Origin: Epiperipatus broadwayi
Lineage: Eukaryota > Onychophora > Udeonychophora > Euonychophora > Peripatidae
NCBI GenBank assembly: GCA_028023455.1
Contig: JAQFVV010012490.1
Location: forward strand, 2,174,001 to 2,238,000
Reading direction: 5' to 3'
Length of the DNA: 64,000 nucleotides
Every line of letters starts with the position of its first letter. Position 1 is the first letter of the stretch. The notes beneath the pieces are model-generated. The model searched no databases. It worked only from the letters and a program-made list of their open reading frames with translations, and had not been told where the DNA came from. Shown in pieces: positions 46,961 through 60,700 of the stretch. The position numbers and the translations under genes are program-made.

Positions 46961-49900
46961 TTAATAAACATCCAACAGAGAGATAAAAAAATAACAGACA
47001 CACAAACATATATCGGCACATGGTCTCTAATGCGACTTACTTCAAATCTATGACATGGTATATTGCCAACAAAAGAAAATAATTTAAATTTTTATGCTCC
47101 GTGAATGAATTTTTTTTTATTCATCTTTGTATGTAATTTTTGCAGTATGTTATTTCTATTGTAATGTTTTTTTTTTCCTTCAGATTATTTGTTTCCAATT
47201 TTTTTGTTTACATACTCATTTTTTAATTTCTTTTGTTATCATTAATTTTTAACAATGTAATGCTTAATTTTTTTGTCCTTTAATAAAAGTTTTAATCTCT
47301 TGCATTAGATCTTAAAATATAGATGCAGTACTTTCAAATTAAAAGCTCCTCACTGATGAAAGCCACAAGCTAGAAACTAGTGTGGGAATGTTGGATGAAT
47401 AGGCAATAGATAGGGATTTTATGCATAAACCTTCCTGCATCTATTGACTATGAAAATTTGCACTTAATGGCACCAATATATGGAGAGTTTGGTACTCCTA
47501 TTAACAGCATGTGTAACCATATATAAATGGTGATCATGTGATGTTTTGATGGTTTTATAAGTACACTGGCCATAGGATAATAGTGACTATGGTTTTGAAA
47601 AACCAAAGACACCAAAATGTAAAGATGCTGAACTGAGTTCAGATGTGTATGACTATACAAGTAATGTAAATTTTTAAAATATCTCAAAAGATTCCACCAC
47701 AGCATCATTAATGACATTAGTGATTAGTTTCACAAGATGTGGTCATCATAATGACCATGATTTTCTTTATTTGTTTTATATTAAAATTTTGTTAACTTCT
47801 ATTTTTTAAAATAAAACATATACTTTTAAAAATGTGCTAATTTATACTTTTGTTTTTTGATAATTATTATACAATTGTTATGTAAAAATAATCATGGATC
47901 TAAAAAAACTACACAAAAGAATCAAGTTTTTGTCATTTCAAAAATGTTCTCAAATTAATGTAATAAATAGTCTCAAAAGCAGATTACAAAAAGGTAAATT
48001 TATCAGATACATGAAGGCTGAACTAAATTATTTTGACTCTGCCACATATATCAATTTTATATTAATTTCATTTTCTAGCTTCAAATGAAGCATGTAAACT
48101 AGAAAAATAACATTAAAGATTGCACAGAAGAATAATTTAAAGCAGAACTATCTGTACCATTTCCAAAGCAAACATATCATTTCCCAATATTATCATTTTC
48201 CCATATCTATCATTTATTTTCTCTGATAGCCCCAACAATAATTGATCAAAGTTTCACTATTAATATTATGAAGAAGATATAAATTATTACCATATAAAGC
48301 ATAAGTAACAGGTTGAAAAATGGTTGTTGATATTTTACTAACATATTTCATTTTGTGGATTGTATAACAATATAAATTTAATTTTATAGGTTTTTTTTCT
48401 TAGCTGAAAATATCAAAATTTTATAATTTAATTGTCCGACATATAATCATTATAAACGTATTCTATTATTATATTTCAGAAAAAAATATTTTCAACTTTT
48501 TTCTGATTTCTTCTATGCTTGCACAGATTTCATAATTTAGTCTGCAATCTAAAAAGTTTGTGCTTACTAGTTTACTGTGTGGGGGCTTAATAAGTAATCA
48601 TGATAAAAGACTATTGTGATCAAACTGTGATACACTTTCATCAGTACTGATCATAGAATACCATTGCTTAACCACTCTATTAATATAATTCAACATAATA
48701 ACATTATTAGAACTACAGTATATGCTTTTTTGAGTTCAAATATTCAGAGATGCATAATGTAATCATCTTATGCCATTTAAAAAAATTATATTTTTATAGA
48801 AATCATACATTTGAAGTAAAATAGTCTTAAATAGCCCAATAAAAAGGGTGTCCAAAACCCTTCCACAAAAACAGTGAAAATAACATTGCTCACAATAGTA
48901 GCAAAATATCTTTTTATAGCTGTCCTAATTTTAAAATTTTGGCTTGAATAACTAAAAACTCTACACCAATAACTATCTTAGTTGCTATAATTTCGCTATC
49001 TGGAGAGAAAGAATCCTAAGCTTTCTTGAAAATTTTCAATAAGCTGAAAACATTTTGAAATATCCTCTGATTTTGAATCCCATGACATAGGCATATAAAT
49101 AGATGTGTTAACGACTGTACCATGAGATCATTTATTTAAATATAGATGTTTTTAAAGTTTAAATTCACAAATTTTCTAACTATTCCAAAAATAGTCTAAT
49201 AATTTCTTACTTTCTCTCACTCATTCTGATAAACACACTTAAACATTTTAGTTTTTGTAACCATCTAGATAATTTCAACCTTTTTTTATCCACAGTTTAA
49301 ATTTAAACAAATCACTTTTGCAATTAGCAGCTGTAAAAGTTAAAGATTTTTTGTATTAATGAAAATAATAACTTTAACAACAAATGGTTTTCTAATCATA
49401 TTTCCAGTTGGAAATTTTAAAAATACTCGTAATAAAAGTGTAAACAATAATAAATTTTAAATTGAACTAATTAAAAATAAAATTAAAACAAATGTGTTTA
49501 GAAATTTCTTCTCTTGATATTAACTTTTTTTTTTTACTGTCATTATGTTAAACATATATAAATAATAAAAGTTTGTCGATTTGGTTACTAATTATTGCTA
49601 TCATTTTATTTATTGATTCAAACATTTCAACATTTCTTTATTAACATCCAAGTACATTACTATAACATTTTAAGCAATTAACAAAAATTCTTATCAAAAA
49701 ATATTTTCACACATATAGTAATAAAAATAATATTGAAAAGTTTGAAAAACAAACTATGGTAGGTAAGTTTTGACAAATGCCAGTTACATTATTGTTAGAG
49801 GACAACACCAAAAAAAAAAAACACGACCACTCAAAAAATAATCCTAAAATGAGTTAGCTTATCTTGCCTATGAGAGAATAATCTTTCAGACCGTTCATGA

Positions 49901-51388
49901 ATTTTTATACACTTCTAGAATTTTTTTAATATAAAACTGGTTCATAAATGGATCAATTAGCCATCCTATAAAAAAAAGACATACATAGAGTTCACTAAAG
50001 TTGTATATTACTCTTCAGCACTCGCACCCACCCTTTCGACTGAGATATAGTGAAGATTATAATGCTTACCAGATTATTAAAACACCAGTCATCAAGAATT
50101 TTCATTTTTTTCCTTGCTTTTTAATATTCGGTAAATGTAAATCTATTATTAGGTGATGAAATAACTCTTAATTACAAATGTATAGTATGAATATTGTTTT
50201 TCTTTTGTATTAAATCTATAGTCAATATTTATATCCTAAGTCCACTAGAGGGAGCCTGGGACTCCAGTTTTCGCTGTTACAGTTCTCCCTGTTTTATTGA
50301 CCAAAGTCATAGTCCAATTTTGGATTCATAAAAGAAAAGTTTACCAAGATGTAAGTGAATACCTGTTTTATTGTTTTTTCATCTTTATAAGAAATTTTAG
50401 AACAGTTTTCACTCAAGAATAATTGACAGTTTCTATCAGTCTAGTTATGTAAATGTCTTCCATTAGAAATAGGCAAAAGCACAACATAAAACCTTGGAAA
50501 ATAATTTTAAAACAAACAAATAATTCTAAAGAGAAAAGAGGCACTAGAAATCCAAATGTCTTGTTAGAATAAACAAAAAAATCATTTGGACATCAAAGCT
50601 CATAGAAAACGTGGAAAATAAAATGTTAACAAAGACGGTTTTAAGAATTTCATCATTGCATCAGATATTAGAAATGTGAAACAAGTTTCTATGACTGCAA
50701 ACCAGTCAGGGAAGGCAGAAAATGGCCTAGGGATTATTATAGATACAAAAATTAATCACAAAACTAAAGGAAAAAAAGAAATCCCAGTGTTAAATTGTTC
50801 ATAGGAAAAAAGATACGACATCGTCGTGTCAAACCAAAAGTTGCCGAATGCGGCTAAACAGTGTAGATCGGAAAATTATTTTAAATTTTAATTCGATCTC
50901 AATTTTAGAATTGAACATTATAGATTATGACTCAAGCTATCTCCCTGCAGAAAAATCAGGTTTCTCCGACAATCAGAACAGAGTTACTAAACCACTTCCG
51001 GTGAATTGAGGGCCTCAAAAATTATTATTTTTTTTTTTTCAAATCAACACAGAATTACAATCAAGTGATTCATGAGCAAAAAAGTAATAATTCAAAGGCA
51101 AAATTAGTATAAATGATGTTTTAGACCTAAACAGAGACATTGAAGCTACAAATTCTTCATCCTCTTTCAAGCAATAATTATTGAGAACATTCCAAAGTTT
51201 AACAACAAACTTTCAGATTATACAACTGAATCCTTGATTACTAAGCAAGACCTAAAATTCAATCATAGGAAGCAGAACCCAATTAGTATCAACAAATAAG
51301 GTATGTACAGTTAAAACTGACCCCTTTTCACATCACTTTCCCTTTTCATATGCTTCCTTCCCCTCTCACCATGTTGCTCCTGAATTTC
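46961..51388. other. AT-rich spacer
   Basis: About 4.4 kb without supported genes. The ORFs at 47448-47717 (-) and 47894-48088 (+) show no family resemblance. 47340-47750 is less AT-rich and may be an unrecognised repeat. A CTCF-like site lies at 50242-50255. Confidence 0.5.
50242..50255 (+). promoter_or_regulatory. Isolated CTCF-like motif
   Basis: CCACTAGAGGGAGC differs from the consensus CCASYAGRKGGCRS at a single position (A for C at 12). It lies in a short GC-richer island (50237-50295). In a sequence this AT-rich, such a match is less likely by chance, but a single site is weak evidence. Confidence 0.3.
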
Positions 51389-51806
51389 ATTTTTACCATT
51401 CTTCATAAACCTCTTATTTAACTGTATTTGTATCTCTCTTTTTTGATGAATAGTTTCATCACTGAGAAGAAAAAAAATTATATCCTAAGTAATACCTAAA
51501 TTTGTTTATCCACTCATCCTTAAGACACATCTACGAACATCAATGGCATAACATATATATATTGTAACCTATGGAAAATATTAATAGAGGATCCCATTTT
51601 TACCATTCTTTGTAAACCTCTTAATTAACTGTATTTGTATCTCTTTTTTTTTTTTTTTTATGAATAGTTTCATCACTGAGAAAAAAAAAATTTTTATATC
51701 CTAAGTAATAACTAAATTTGTTTATTCACTCATCCTTAAGACACATCTACAAACATCAATAACATATATATATATTGTAACCTACGGAAAATATTAATAG
51801 AGGATC
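51389..51806 (+). repeat. ~206-bp tandem duplication
   Basis: 51389-51594 is repeated at 51595-51806 (catttttaccattctt... aatattaatagaggatc). The second copy has a longer poly-T and a few substitutions. The unit ends in a (TA)n-ttgtaacct segment. Confidence 0.93.
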
Positions 51807-52011
51807 GATCAGAGACATTGAACCAAAAAAACCTACTTGATTGACTGAAAGCCAACACGTTGGTCAAACCAAACATGTAATTATAAAACATAGAGAGAGG
51901 GTAAAGCTAAGATACTACTCTCCATACACTATTCACATATATAGCATTAATAATAGGCTCAAAATATATAGCCTGATAATAATAAGTTCAGGGTTAAAAT
52001 GCATACATGCT

Positions 52012-52083
52012 GCCACAACAACAACAATGATGATGATGACAACAGCAGCAGTAACAACAAGAAGCAGCAGCAGCATTATTAAG
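52012..52083. repeat. Interrupted trinucleotide array (CAA/ATG/CAG/AGC)
   Basis: Runs of ACA, ATG, CAG, AAC and AGC triplets follow one another without frame change. The open frame over it (51841-52101) encodes runs of Thr, Met and Ser and is not evidence of a gene. Confidence 0.85.
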
Positions 52084-52099
52084 ACAAATGTAATGTCTT

Positions 52100-53679
52100 A
52101 ACAAATTAAGAGGAAAAGACTTCTCATACTCCTTTTTAAAATATAATCACTCTTGATATTTAAAGCATATGTTATAAAAGAGGATTAGGTTACTTTAAAT
52201 CTTCTTCTCACAAGACATTTTCAAATACAACTACACCTTATAACTATAATAATTATCTTATTGTCATGATTAGCATCAGAGTTATCTTTTTATCGAATAC
52301 AAGCATGTCTTCTTATGTTTTACCATGTTAATCTCTGAAAATAATTTGTTCTTGAATAAAATAATTTTACTTAAATAATCTTATACATGAAATATATCTC
52401 AGGGTTTGTACATGATCAATACTCTTATAATTTTGTTCTTCTCTTTAATTTTTGAAAATCTAACAAATAATGTAATCCTAGTAAAACAACTAAGCAATGA
52501 AACATACTCTTACCTGTAAGATAATGTCTCATTAAATTACAATTACAAATTTATAATTTAAATTAAGCATAAAAAATTCTTGATTTTCAAATAAAGACAG
52601 TATACTAAGGACAGTATTCATGATATCATGAGTAGATAAGGGATTTTATGGCTACCCAAAATATCACATTGATTTTATTTATCTGAAGTAAAACCAAGCA
52701 ATCTTATCAGCTTTAATTTATGATGAATAAAATCAAGTGATCTTCCAAATAAAACAAAGTGATTTCTAAGTAAATGAAATTGACTAAAGAGATCTTATAC
52801 CAAAGAAAGAAATAATTGTAATTATTTATAATTAAACGAAATACCTTTTTCTTTGATTTTTTTTTTTAACATCAGAAATACAATTTAAATAAAGTAACTT
52901 TCATAACAAATTTTTTGTATCCATGTACTCTCAATGCACAATAAACAAATAGAATTGTCTAATGAATATTATACGGTTTAGATTTCTGACAAAATGCAGA
53001 TGACAATAAAAGTGAAAAACTTAAATTAATAATAAAAATATTTATTTGACATTCAAAAGACAAGTATCTAGCTGTCTTACAAAGATATCACAATTAATTC
53101 TCAATACGAAATGTAATATGGAAGAAAAATAAATAATATTAAGGATTAACAAAATCTTCTATAGCTTTGAAAAAAGCTTTGATATTTTTAATAAGTTCCC
53201 TCATTTCACATACAATCATACAATTATGAAGTGTCTGATTGAACATATTTAACACTCTAATTAAAATATAAACTTATCAATCATTATGGTGTGATGAATG
53301 CTAAAGATGTATATTATTTGCTGAAACCACATATACATTTTAAATTTAATGTTAAACATTTTATCAGGTTTAACACTTTGAGGTGCTGGTATAGCATTTA
53401 AATCATGAAAAAATGTGATCACAGTACATAAATTCATGTGCTATAGTAACATATTTACATTTATTTTGTTTAGCGTATTATGTTTATGCAAAGAATTAAT
53501 AAAAAAAAAAAAAAAACTCGGAAAAAAATCAGGACAAGGGCTTTGAATTACAGAAATATAATATTTAAATTGCAAAGAAATGTGATTACAGTACATAAAT
53601 TCATGTTTGAAATGTGATGTATAATAAAGGGGAGGGGAGAATATGCTTTAGTACAGTATTTATATTTAGTTTTCATTAG
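52100..53679. other. AT-rich spacer
   Basis: No gene recognised. A 30-bp segment (atgtgatcacagtacataaa...) at 53413 recurs at 53581, linking this stretch to the repeat that follows. Confidence 0.5.
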
Positions 53680-53890
53680 CGTATAATTGAAGTTGAAATG
53701 TCAGTCTTTCAGGGTGGCTATATTTCTCATGTTTAATATATAATATTAAAATCTTTTGTTTAAATTACATTAAATCTTAAAAAGTTTTGGCAGCATATAA
53801 TTGAAATCGAAACAACAGCTTTCTGGCTGGTTACATTTCTCATGTTTAATATATAATATTAAAATCTTTTGCTTAATTTACATTAAATCT
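53680..53890 (+). repeat. ~112-bp diverged tandem duplication
   Basis: gcgtataattgaagttgaaa... and agcatataattgaaatcgaa... (starting about 53680 and 53791) share the block catttctcatgtttaatata and what follows. Confidence 0.85.
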
Positions 53891-56800
53891 AAAAAAAATT
53901 TATTAAATCAACCAATTAAAAAAAAAAAAAAACACCAGGCTTTACATAACCAGGGTGCAGTTTGGTAGATATTATAATAGTCATACTAAAAGTGGCTAAT
54001 CAGTTATATAAACATTTAATTATTATTTAGCAACAAAAAGTTTACTTATTGAAAAAATTAAACTACTGGAAAAAAATATTTTTTTTAATACTATGTCATT
54101 ACAAAATTTGACATTCGCCTTTTAGGCAAAAAGCTTAGGAACACAATACAAAGGGGAAGTTAAGTTAATAGCTATTTAAATAATTACCCTAAATATTAAA
54201 GGTACTTATGTATTAGACCTGCTATGCTTTTTCACATTTGTATCAATCTGCTGATAACTTTCTAATCTTGAGCTCTGACTAAATAACATGTACACTTGGA
54301 TCATGTACAAACTTAAATGATAAATTCATCAAAATGGACCCCATGTATATGACATTTTCACAAAATTATCAGCAGTGTAAATATGTATGTGAAAAGGGAT
54401 AGCAGTTCTAATACTTGACAGTAATTGTGCCAGACTAAATCTAACAATACTAAAAATATTAATTTCTTATAATACTAAAAATATGAATTTCACACAAAAA
54501 TAAATCTGAAAAAGTTTTATGCAATTCCCTAACCCTAACCCAAAATGCTTAAAATATACATATACGATACCTACCATGTAATTTATTGTAAGAGTAGCTT
54601 ACCATCCTATTGAAACCAGTCTTTATTTATCCACACTACCAAACAAATCCATTTAAAACATAAGCTTAACTAACAGATGGACATTTTTTTTGTAAACATA
54701 TATATATGACAAATGTTTGCTTTATTGAGTACCAACAAATTTAACAAATGTCATAATGAACTAATTTCTCTTATTTAATAAAAAGTAAAAACCCCAATTA
54801 AAAAAAATCCTTCATATATATATATATTAACAATGAGTTAATTACCAATGCGTTGTATGTCACAAATAGAGATTTGGACTTAAAAAACATAGTGATGACT
54901 TAATGTCAAGCCAAACTCTAGGCAACAAAGCGTGGAAAATAAAAGTAGAATTCTGTTACATAATTTTATTTTTTAACTATAACCAATATAATATGCACAA
55001 CAAGAGGCCACCACAGCAATAAATAAGAAAATAGAAAAGCTAGTATACTAAACACTGGAAACTAAGCATGGTATAAAAGCAAACCCAGTTCATTTGTCAT
55101 CTTTTGTTATTTTTCAAATGATGCAATAACTGTATAAAGTCAACATCTTAAAATTGAGGGTTTGAATACAAGAGAAGATGGGTGACTTGTTCAAATATTT
55201 CATATTATCCATATAATTTTTGCAGTGCAAAACTATAAGAAATTACAACCGACATTTAAATAGAGAAAAGTTTGATAAATTCATGTGGTTTAACAAAAGA
55301 ACTGAACTGCTTTTAAATTGATATTTAAAACTAAAAACTGTGCTATTAATCAAATATGGAGAAAAAAGAAATAGAACATCATCAGCATTTATATAAATGA
55401 CAAAATAATTTTTTTCTCATATAAGCCATTAAATGCCAAATAACAAATCAAGAAAAATTAAATGTTATAAACTGTTATGCAATGTATTCTGGCTAAATTA
55501 ACATTGCCATAAGACTGGAGTGCTACTGTCCTGATCAATGTCTAAATGAATCAAAAAGAAAAGCAATTGCAGAAAATGGAAACATCATTTCAAATGCATT
55601 GCTGAGAAATTCTAGTGACTGATGATTGACTTATCAAAGAAAAATGATCCGAAGAAAGATATTGCCAAACTCATGGAGATTAATCAAGATAATTTAAAGA
55701 AAGCTTTGATTTTATTATGTATTTTTTCTTTTTATATGTTTGTAAAATTCTAGTTTTATTTCACTTCCACACTTGAAAACATGCCTATAACTTGGAAGAG
55801 TCCATTATTAGTGAAAGCAGCAAAATGAAGGGTAGGAAATTATCAAGCAGAATAAAAAAAATTTGTTAAATAAAGTTTAGGTCAGCTTTCCCTCCGTAGT
55901 GATTTGACATTAATCATCACCACTATGATATGGAATAAGATAAGATTTTTTGATATTATTCCATATTAAGCACATACACTTACTACAGGAGAGTTTATTT
56001 GTTTTTTTTATTATTAACTAACAATCATTTATGTTTATTTTTTCAGTATGAATGACTAATCTTCTAGTATGGATGTTTTTTTCTATCAACTGTAGGGAAT
56101 CCTACATAGATAAGGGGATTCCCCAAAGATGGAACAGCAATAACTCAAATTGGATGGTGAGACACATACACTTGTATAATATTGTAAATTAGCTAATCAG
56201 CTTCATGATCGATTTAATAATGATTTTATTTTTATTATTTTTACTTGCTTTGTAAATAATTAGTGCCTTGTTATGTATCTCTACCATGGGTAAGGATTGG
56301 AATAGTAAACACATTTAATTATTGATATGGTAAAAATCATTTGGACACACAATTATATTGTTTTATCTTGTTAAAAAGTTTTAAATTTTTGTTTTGTTAT
56401 TCAATAAACATCGTCAATTTGATTTAAATTAAACTGGTCTCTAATCTATCAAAGTCATTTATACCTTCATTCATCAATTTATAACTGGTACATACACACA
56501 CATCTCATTCTTGTCTAATAATACAATAATATGTTTGGATGGATCCTTAAATCAATTGGAACCTATATAGAGGTGCAGTAGTTGCTATCTAATGTTAATT
56601 CACCCCTGAAGAGAGCTAGAAAGAGGGGGTGAGGTGTGGATGAACTAGCCCAAATTGTAATTAGATTTAATGTATAAACAGAGCTAGCCCATTGGAGGTA
56701 TATATAATCATAGGTTAAGTACTTCATTGCATCATTTACAGCATCCTACCAGAAGACCCTAGGTCTGATCATAGTGAGATGCATTCCCCCTCTTCTGATG

Positions 56801-57049
56801 AAAAGACTGGATCATTACAATATAACAGGAATTGTCACAATGAAACAATCAATTCATCTGCTCTACTTTATTTTAAGTGGACAAAATTTTGTTTCAAAAT
56901 GGAGACAAAAAGTAAAACTTCTTATTTTTTCTAAAATGGAGATTTACTTAACATGTGATTGTGCAATATAACACCAGCATGACATCCTCACCAGAAATGT
57001 TAATAAGTAGTAAATGCAATTTTCCCAAAACCAACCCAAAAAAAAAAAA
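53891..57049. other. AT-rich spacer
   Basis: No supported gene. It contains a telomere-like run at 54527-54541. 56570-56800 is richer in GC and may be an unrecognised repeat; the ORF at 56774-56971 in it has no family resemblance. Confidence 0.5.
54527..54541 (-). repeat. Short telomere-like run (2.5 TTAGGG units)
   Basis: ccctaaccctaaccc. Too short to be a former telomere with any certainty. Confidence 0.4.
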
Positions 57050-57665
57050 ATTAAATCACTACACTTTTATTATTTCTTCAATGTAGTGGGCTAATTTTTT
57101 TGATCTTATCCAGTATGGTTCACATGAAAATGGTCAGTAACTGGCAGCTTGTAATTCAGCAGTTTTATAGGCTATCCAACAGTCTGAATAAATTGTTGAT
57201 TCCTCTTCCACATTTTGTTAGAAGGTTTCCATCAGAGTTGCTGCTGTTCTACCAATGAATTCTCAAGATGAAACACTCTTTGGTCTCTCTGCACAAACCA
57301 TCAAACATCTACTATTCCAAAAGAATTCATCCAGTTTGGTTGTATTTTTCTTTTAGTGCAAAAGGCTCTCATTAATTTCAATAATTTTGTTAGGGCCTCT
57401 AATTTTATGTTTTTCTCTGCTAAACCAAGCTCTTTGTTTTCCCTCATTCTACGGATGTTAATTTGCGAGTCGAGCTGTAAATAAATTGGCTCACTATCAA
57501 AAAGGGAATTCTAAAACTCTCCAACCACATTCTCTTGTGAAGGTCTATTTTATTATTACGTCCTCGAACATTACAATGCCATTGCTTGTCTAAAATGTGA
57601 ATATACTCGACTGCATTAATCTCAATAGTGGGTAAACCCCTTATGTTCATTTTGCACTGTTTTAA
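57050..57665 (-). pseudogene. Merlin/IS1595-type transposase remnant
   Basis: Read on the minus strand from about 57653: NIRGLPTIEINAVEYIHILD, KQWHCNVRGRNNKIDLHKR and SFRIPFLIVSQFIYSSTRKL (57650-57444). This is the N-terminus and helical domain of ISXO2/IS1595-like transposases as found in eukaryotic Merlin elements ('...RKGSFFE-SRLPL-KIL-FIY-W-..-LTSVEFC'). About 57303-57270 gives FDGLCRETKECFI (family 'GGICRETKECF', ahead of the second catalytic block). About 57192-57150 gives STIYSDCWIAYKTAELQAAS (family 'TTIISDCWRAY', containing the second catalytic Asp), then HFHVNHTG at 57129-57106 (family 'VNHS-NFVDP'). The first catalytic Asp block ('VEIDE') and the last are not found. Internal deletion and frameshifts make it inactive. 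Confidence 0.8.
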
Positions 57666-57719
57666 AAAAAACTGTAGTATTAATAAGAAAACTAGAAAAA
57701 AATAAATCAGCACTGAAAT

Positions 57720-60700
57720 AAAAAAAACTCTTTGAGGAGAACTTGATTGAAAAAAAATCTGGCCAATAAGTGAAAGTGTAAATTTATTACATTATTGTAT
57801 GAGATCAGATAAGATCGCAGGGTTTATTTGGCAGGATTGCAAGGTTAGACATTTATCAGGAATGTGAACTGGCATACCATCTCTCCTACATTGCAGGACT
57901 AATATGTAAGTACAATATTAATATATTTATATTAAATATTATATACTAATCATAAAATTAAAAAAAAATTAAAATATGTAAAAACTACAATCCACAGTGC
58001 TTCTGATTATCATATACATGGTATATCACATCGCAGATCAAAGATGAAGGAAAAGCTACCATTCAACAATTGGTGGAGTACCATTGGATAATAGTTTTGT
58101 GAGATTTTTCTTCTTGTCTTACCCATTAGTTTACAATAACTAGATACCCATTTTCTAAAAAATAATTGGATGAATAACTGATGACAATCGTCTATCAATC
58201 AAAAAAAATTTCCCAAGATCACTTTACATATAGACTCAGATTTTGTAAAATTGCAACAATTGTATGAAATTTTGCCCTGGCTAAAGAAAAAATATCTAAT
58301 CAAATTGTGATTAACTAAGATAAGTTTATTCTATAAATAAATCCCAATATTACTTATGGGTATTAACTGTAAAGAATCCAGATTTTTTAGAACTCATGCT
58401 GAATATAAAGAATATTGTGAAGTTCTTGTATAAACTGCTAACATAATATAGAAATAAAGAGTTAGACATAATTAAAGCTAAAACAGTCTATGTGTTTATA
58501 CATATATATATGTGTGTCTAATTTCCCAACTCTAAACTGTGTGAACCTTATTAAGAATTGAATAATAGACACTTATAAGTACAGATATATCATTCATTCA
58601 TAAATGAACCACATTATTTTAATCTGAATAAGATTTGTTTATTTCCTACATTAGAAGCTAAGACAGCTATTTGAGAATTATTCAAACATTCTTTGTTTAC
58701 TATGGTAAAACTAAATTCTCTATTCATATAATTGGTATCAAAATATATTAGTAAAGACAAATTAAAATCTTAGCTCATTAAAGTTTATGATGTAGAGATA
58801 AATACTGAGATGTTAAAATAATTTGAATTAAGAGGTCATAATTAGTGATACAACAACTGTGATTAGATGTTGTAACTTGATCATAATATTGCTTATTTCT
58901 ACTTAACCTTGTTTTGAAATCCTAAAACATATATATATGTGTGTGTGGGTATGAATTTATAAAATTTTAACATATCTATTTTTATATTCTCTTTTTTATC
59001 ACTAAGGTCTTAAAATTTGTTTTAGAGTTATAAATCACAAGAGTTTTTTTTTGTTGTTGTTTTCTTTAATTATATGAATTTTCATGTTCACTTTTCTTAA
59101 TAATTCTTTTAATTAATTTTCAAATTTATCAGAGCAAGATAAACTAATTAGAAGTTCTTTTATTAAGTGTGAAAATCTTTCTTGGTTTAGCTTGAAAGTT
59201 TAATAAAATTAAATCATCCAAGCCTTTTTATTTCAGTAATAAATGAGAAAAATATTAAAAGAGAACAAGTCATCAAATAAATCCAGTGACATTTGCAGAA
59301 TAATGATTAGTTTCAAAATTATAAAGATTAATAGATTGTACTCATAAGACAGTTAAAAGGATAATTACTAACAGCTTATTTAAACTCTTATACATAATCA
59401 GATAAAAAAATTTCTATAAAATAAATGCATAGTAATCATAAGTTAAATGCATATTTAGATAGCAAGTATACTCATAAGATAACTAAAAGGGTAATTACTA
59501 ACCACTTATTCAAACTTTTATAGATAATCATATAAAAATAATTTTTATATAAAATAACTGTACAATAATCACATGTTAAATGTGTATCTAGATAGCAAGT
59601 ACAAAGGTGGGTCTCTGCATTCTTAAAAAATATGTATCTTGAGATCAAAAAGAGTGCAGATGCTTAGGAAATATAATGCTATGACCATCTGAAACTTACT
59701 ATTTATTAATACTATCTTAATGAACTATACATTATTTCTGAAATTTGATGTTTGGTTTTAATATTGTATTCTTTTTTATATGGTATAATATTCAACAAAC
59801 ATAGATTTAATTTCATTTCCTATATAGATCTCATTATTATTATTAACAGGAGATATTAATAAATGGGTATGGGCATTCTAAATCTGAATAATTAAAAAAA
59901 AAAAAAGCTAAATAATAAAAAGTTGAAAAAAAAATCTGAACCAGAATTGTTATGGATATAATTAAAGAAAAAAAAATGCAATTACACAAACACATAATCC
60001 CATTGGCAAAATTGGTGCAGAAAGATGATTGATAATAAAGAAGACTCATGATGAATACCCTGTATTAATCTTAGTGAATGAAAGAATTAGAACAAAAAGA
60101 AAATAAAGAGTGAATGGCAAAAAAAATAATGATTGTTTTTGGTTACAAATATTAATAATTATTACTAATATATTAAGTGCTCTGTGAAAAGACTTTCAAT
60201 TTTCAACTTATTTTGGGTATGTTAATTATTGTTTTATAACAAGTGTTATGAGATCTTTTGGATTTTGTTAATGTAACTGTGAATTTTATTGAATATGTGA
60301 TGAAATAAGATTGAAATTCACCTATACCCCCCTTAGCATGGGACTTTTATGTGAGGTTTCACAATAGCGATCATCTTCAATTTGTACTCCCTATTATGAT
60401 TTACAATCAATTATTCACTATAACAATTGCAGACATCATAGGATAGGCCCTTATGTCATCCAAAAAAAAAATTGCAACATTCATACTAAAAATGTACAAT
60501 ACAAAGTTTATTAATTATACATAATATTATACAGTATTTTGAATGTCAAATTAAAATACAATAATGTATAGTACTTTAATTTTCATCCAGGTCCTTGCAA
60601 GATAATCAATATATTAATAACATATTTAAAATAAAGTTTAATGATTACAAAAATTAAAAAAAAAAGTGCTTCATTCCAAAAATCTATACTGAAGTTACAT

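Noticed and set aside
51841-52101. 86-codon frame with Thr, Met and Ser runs
   Set aside because: The runs come from the trinucleotide array. The first part has no recognisable content.
54527-54541. Interstitial telomere
   Set aside because: Only two and a half TTAGGG units. A chance match or slippage product is enough to explain it.
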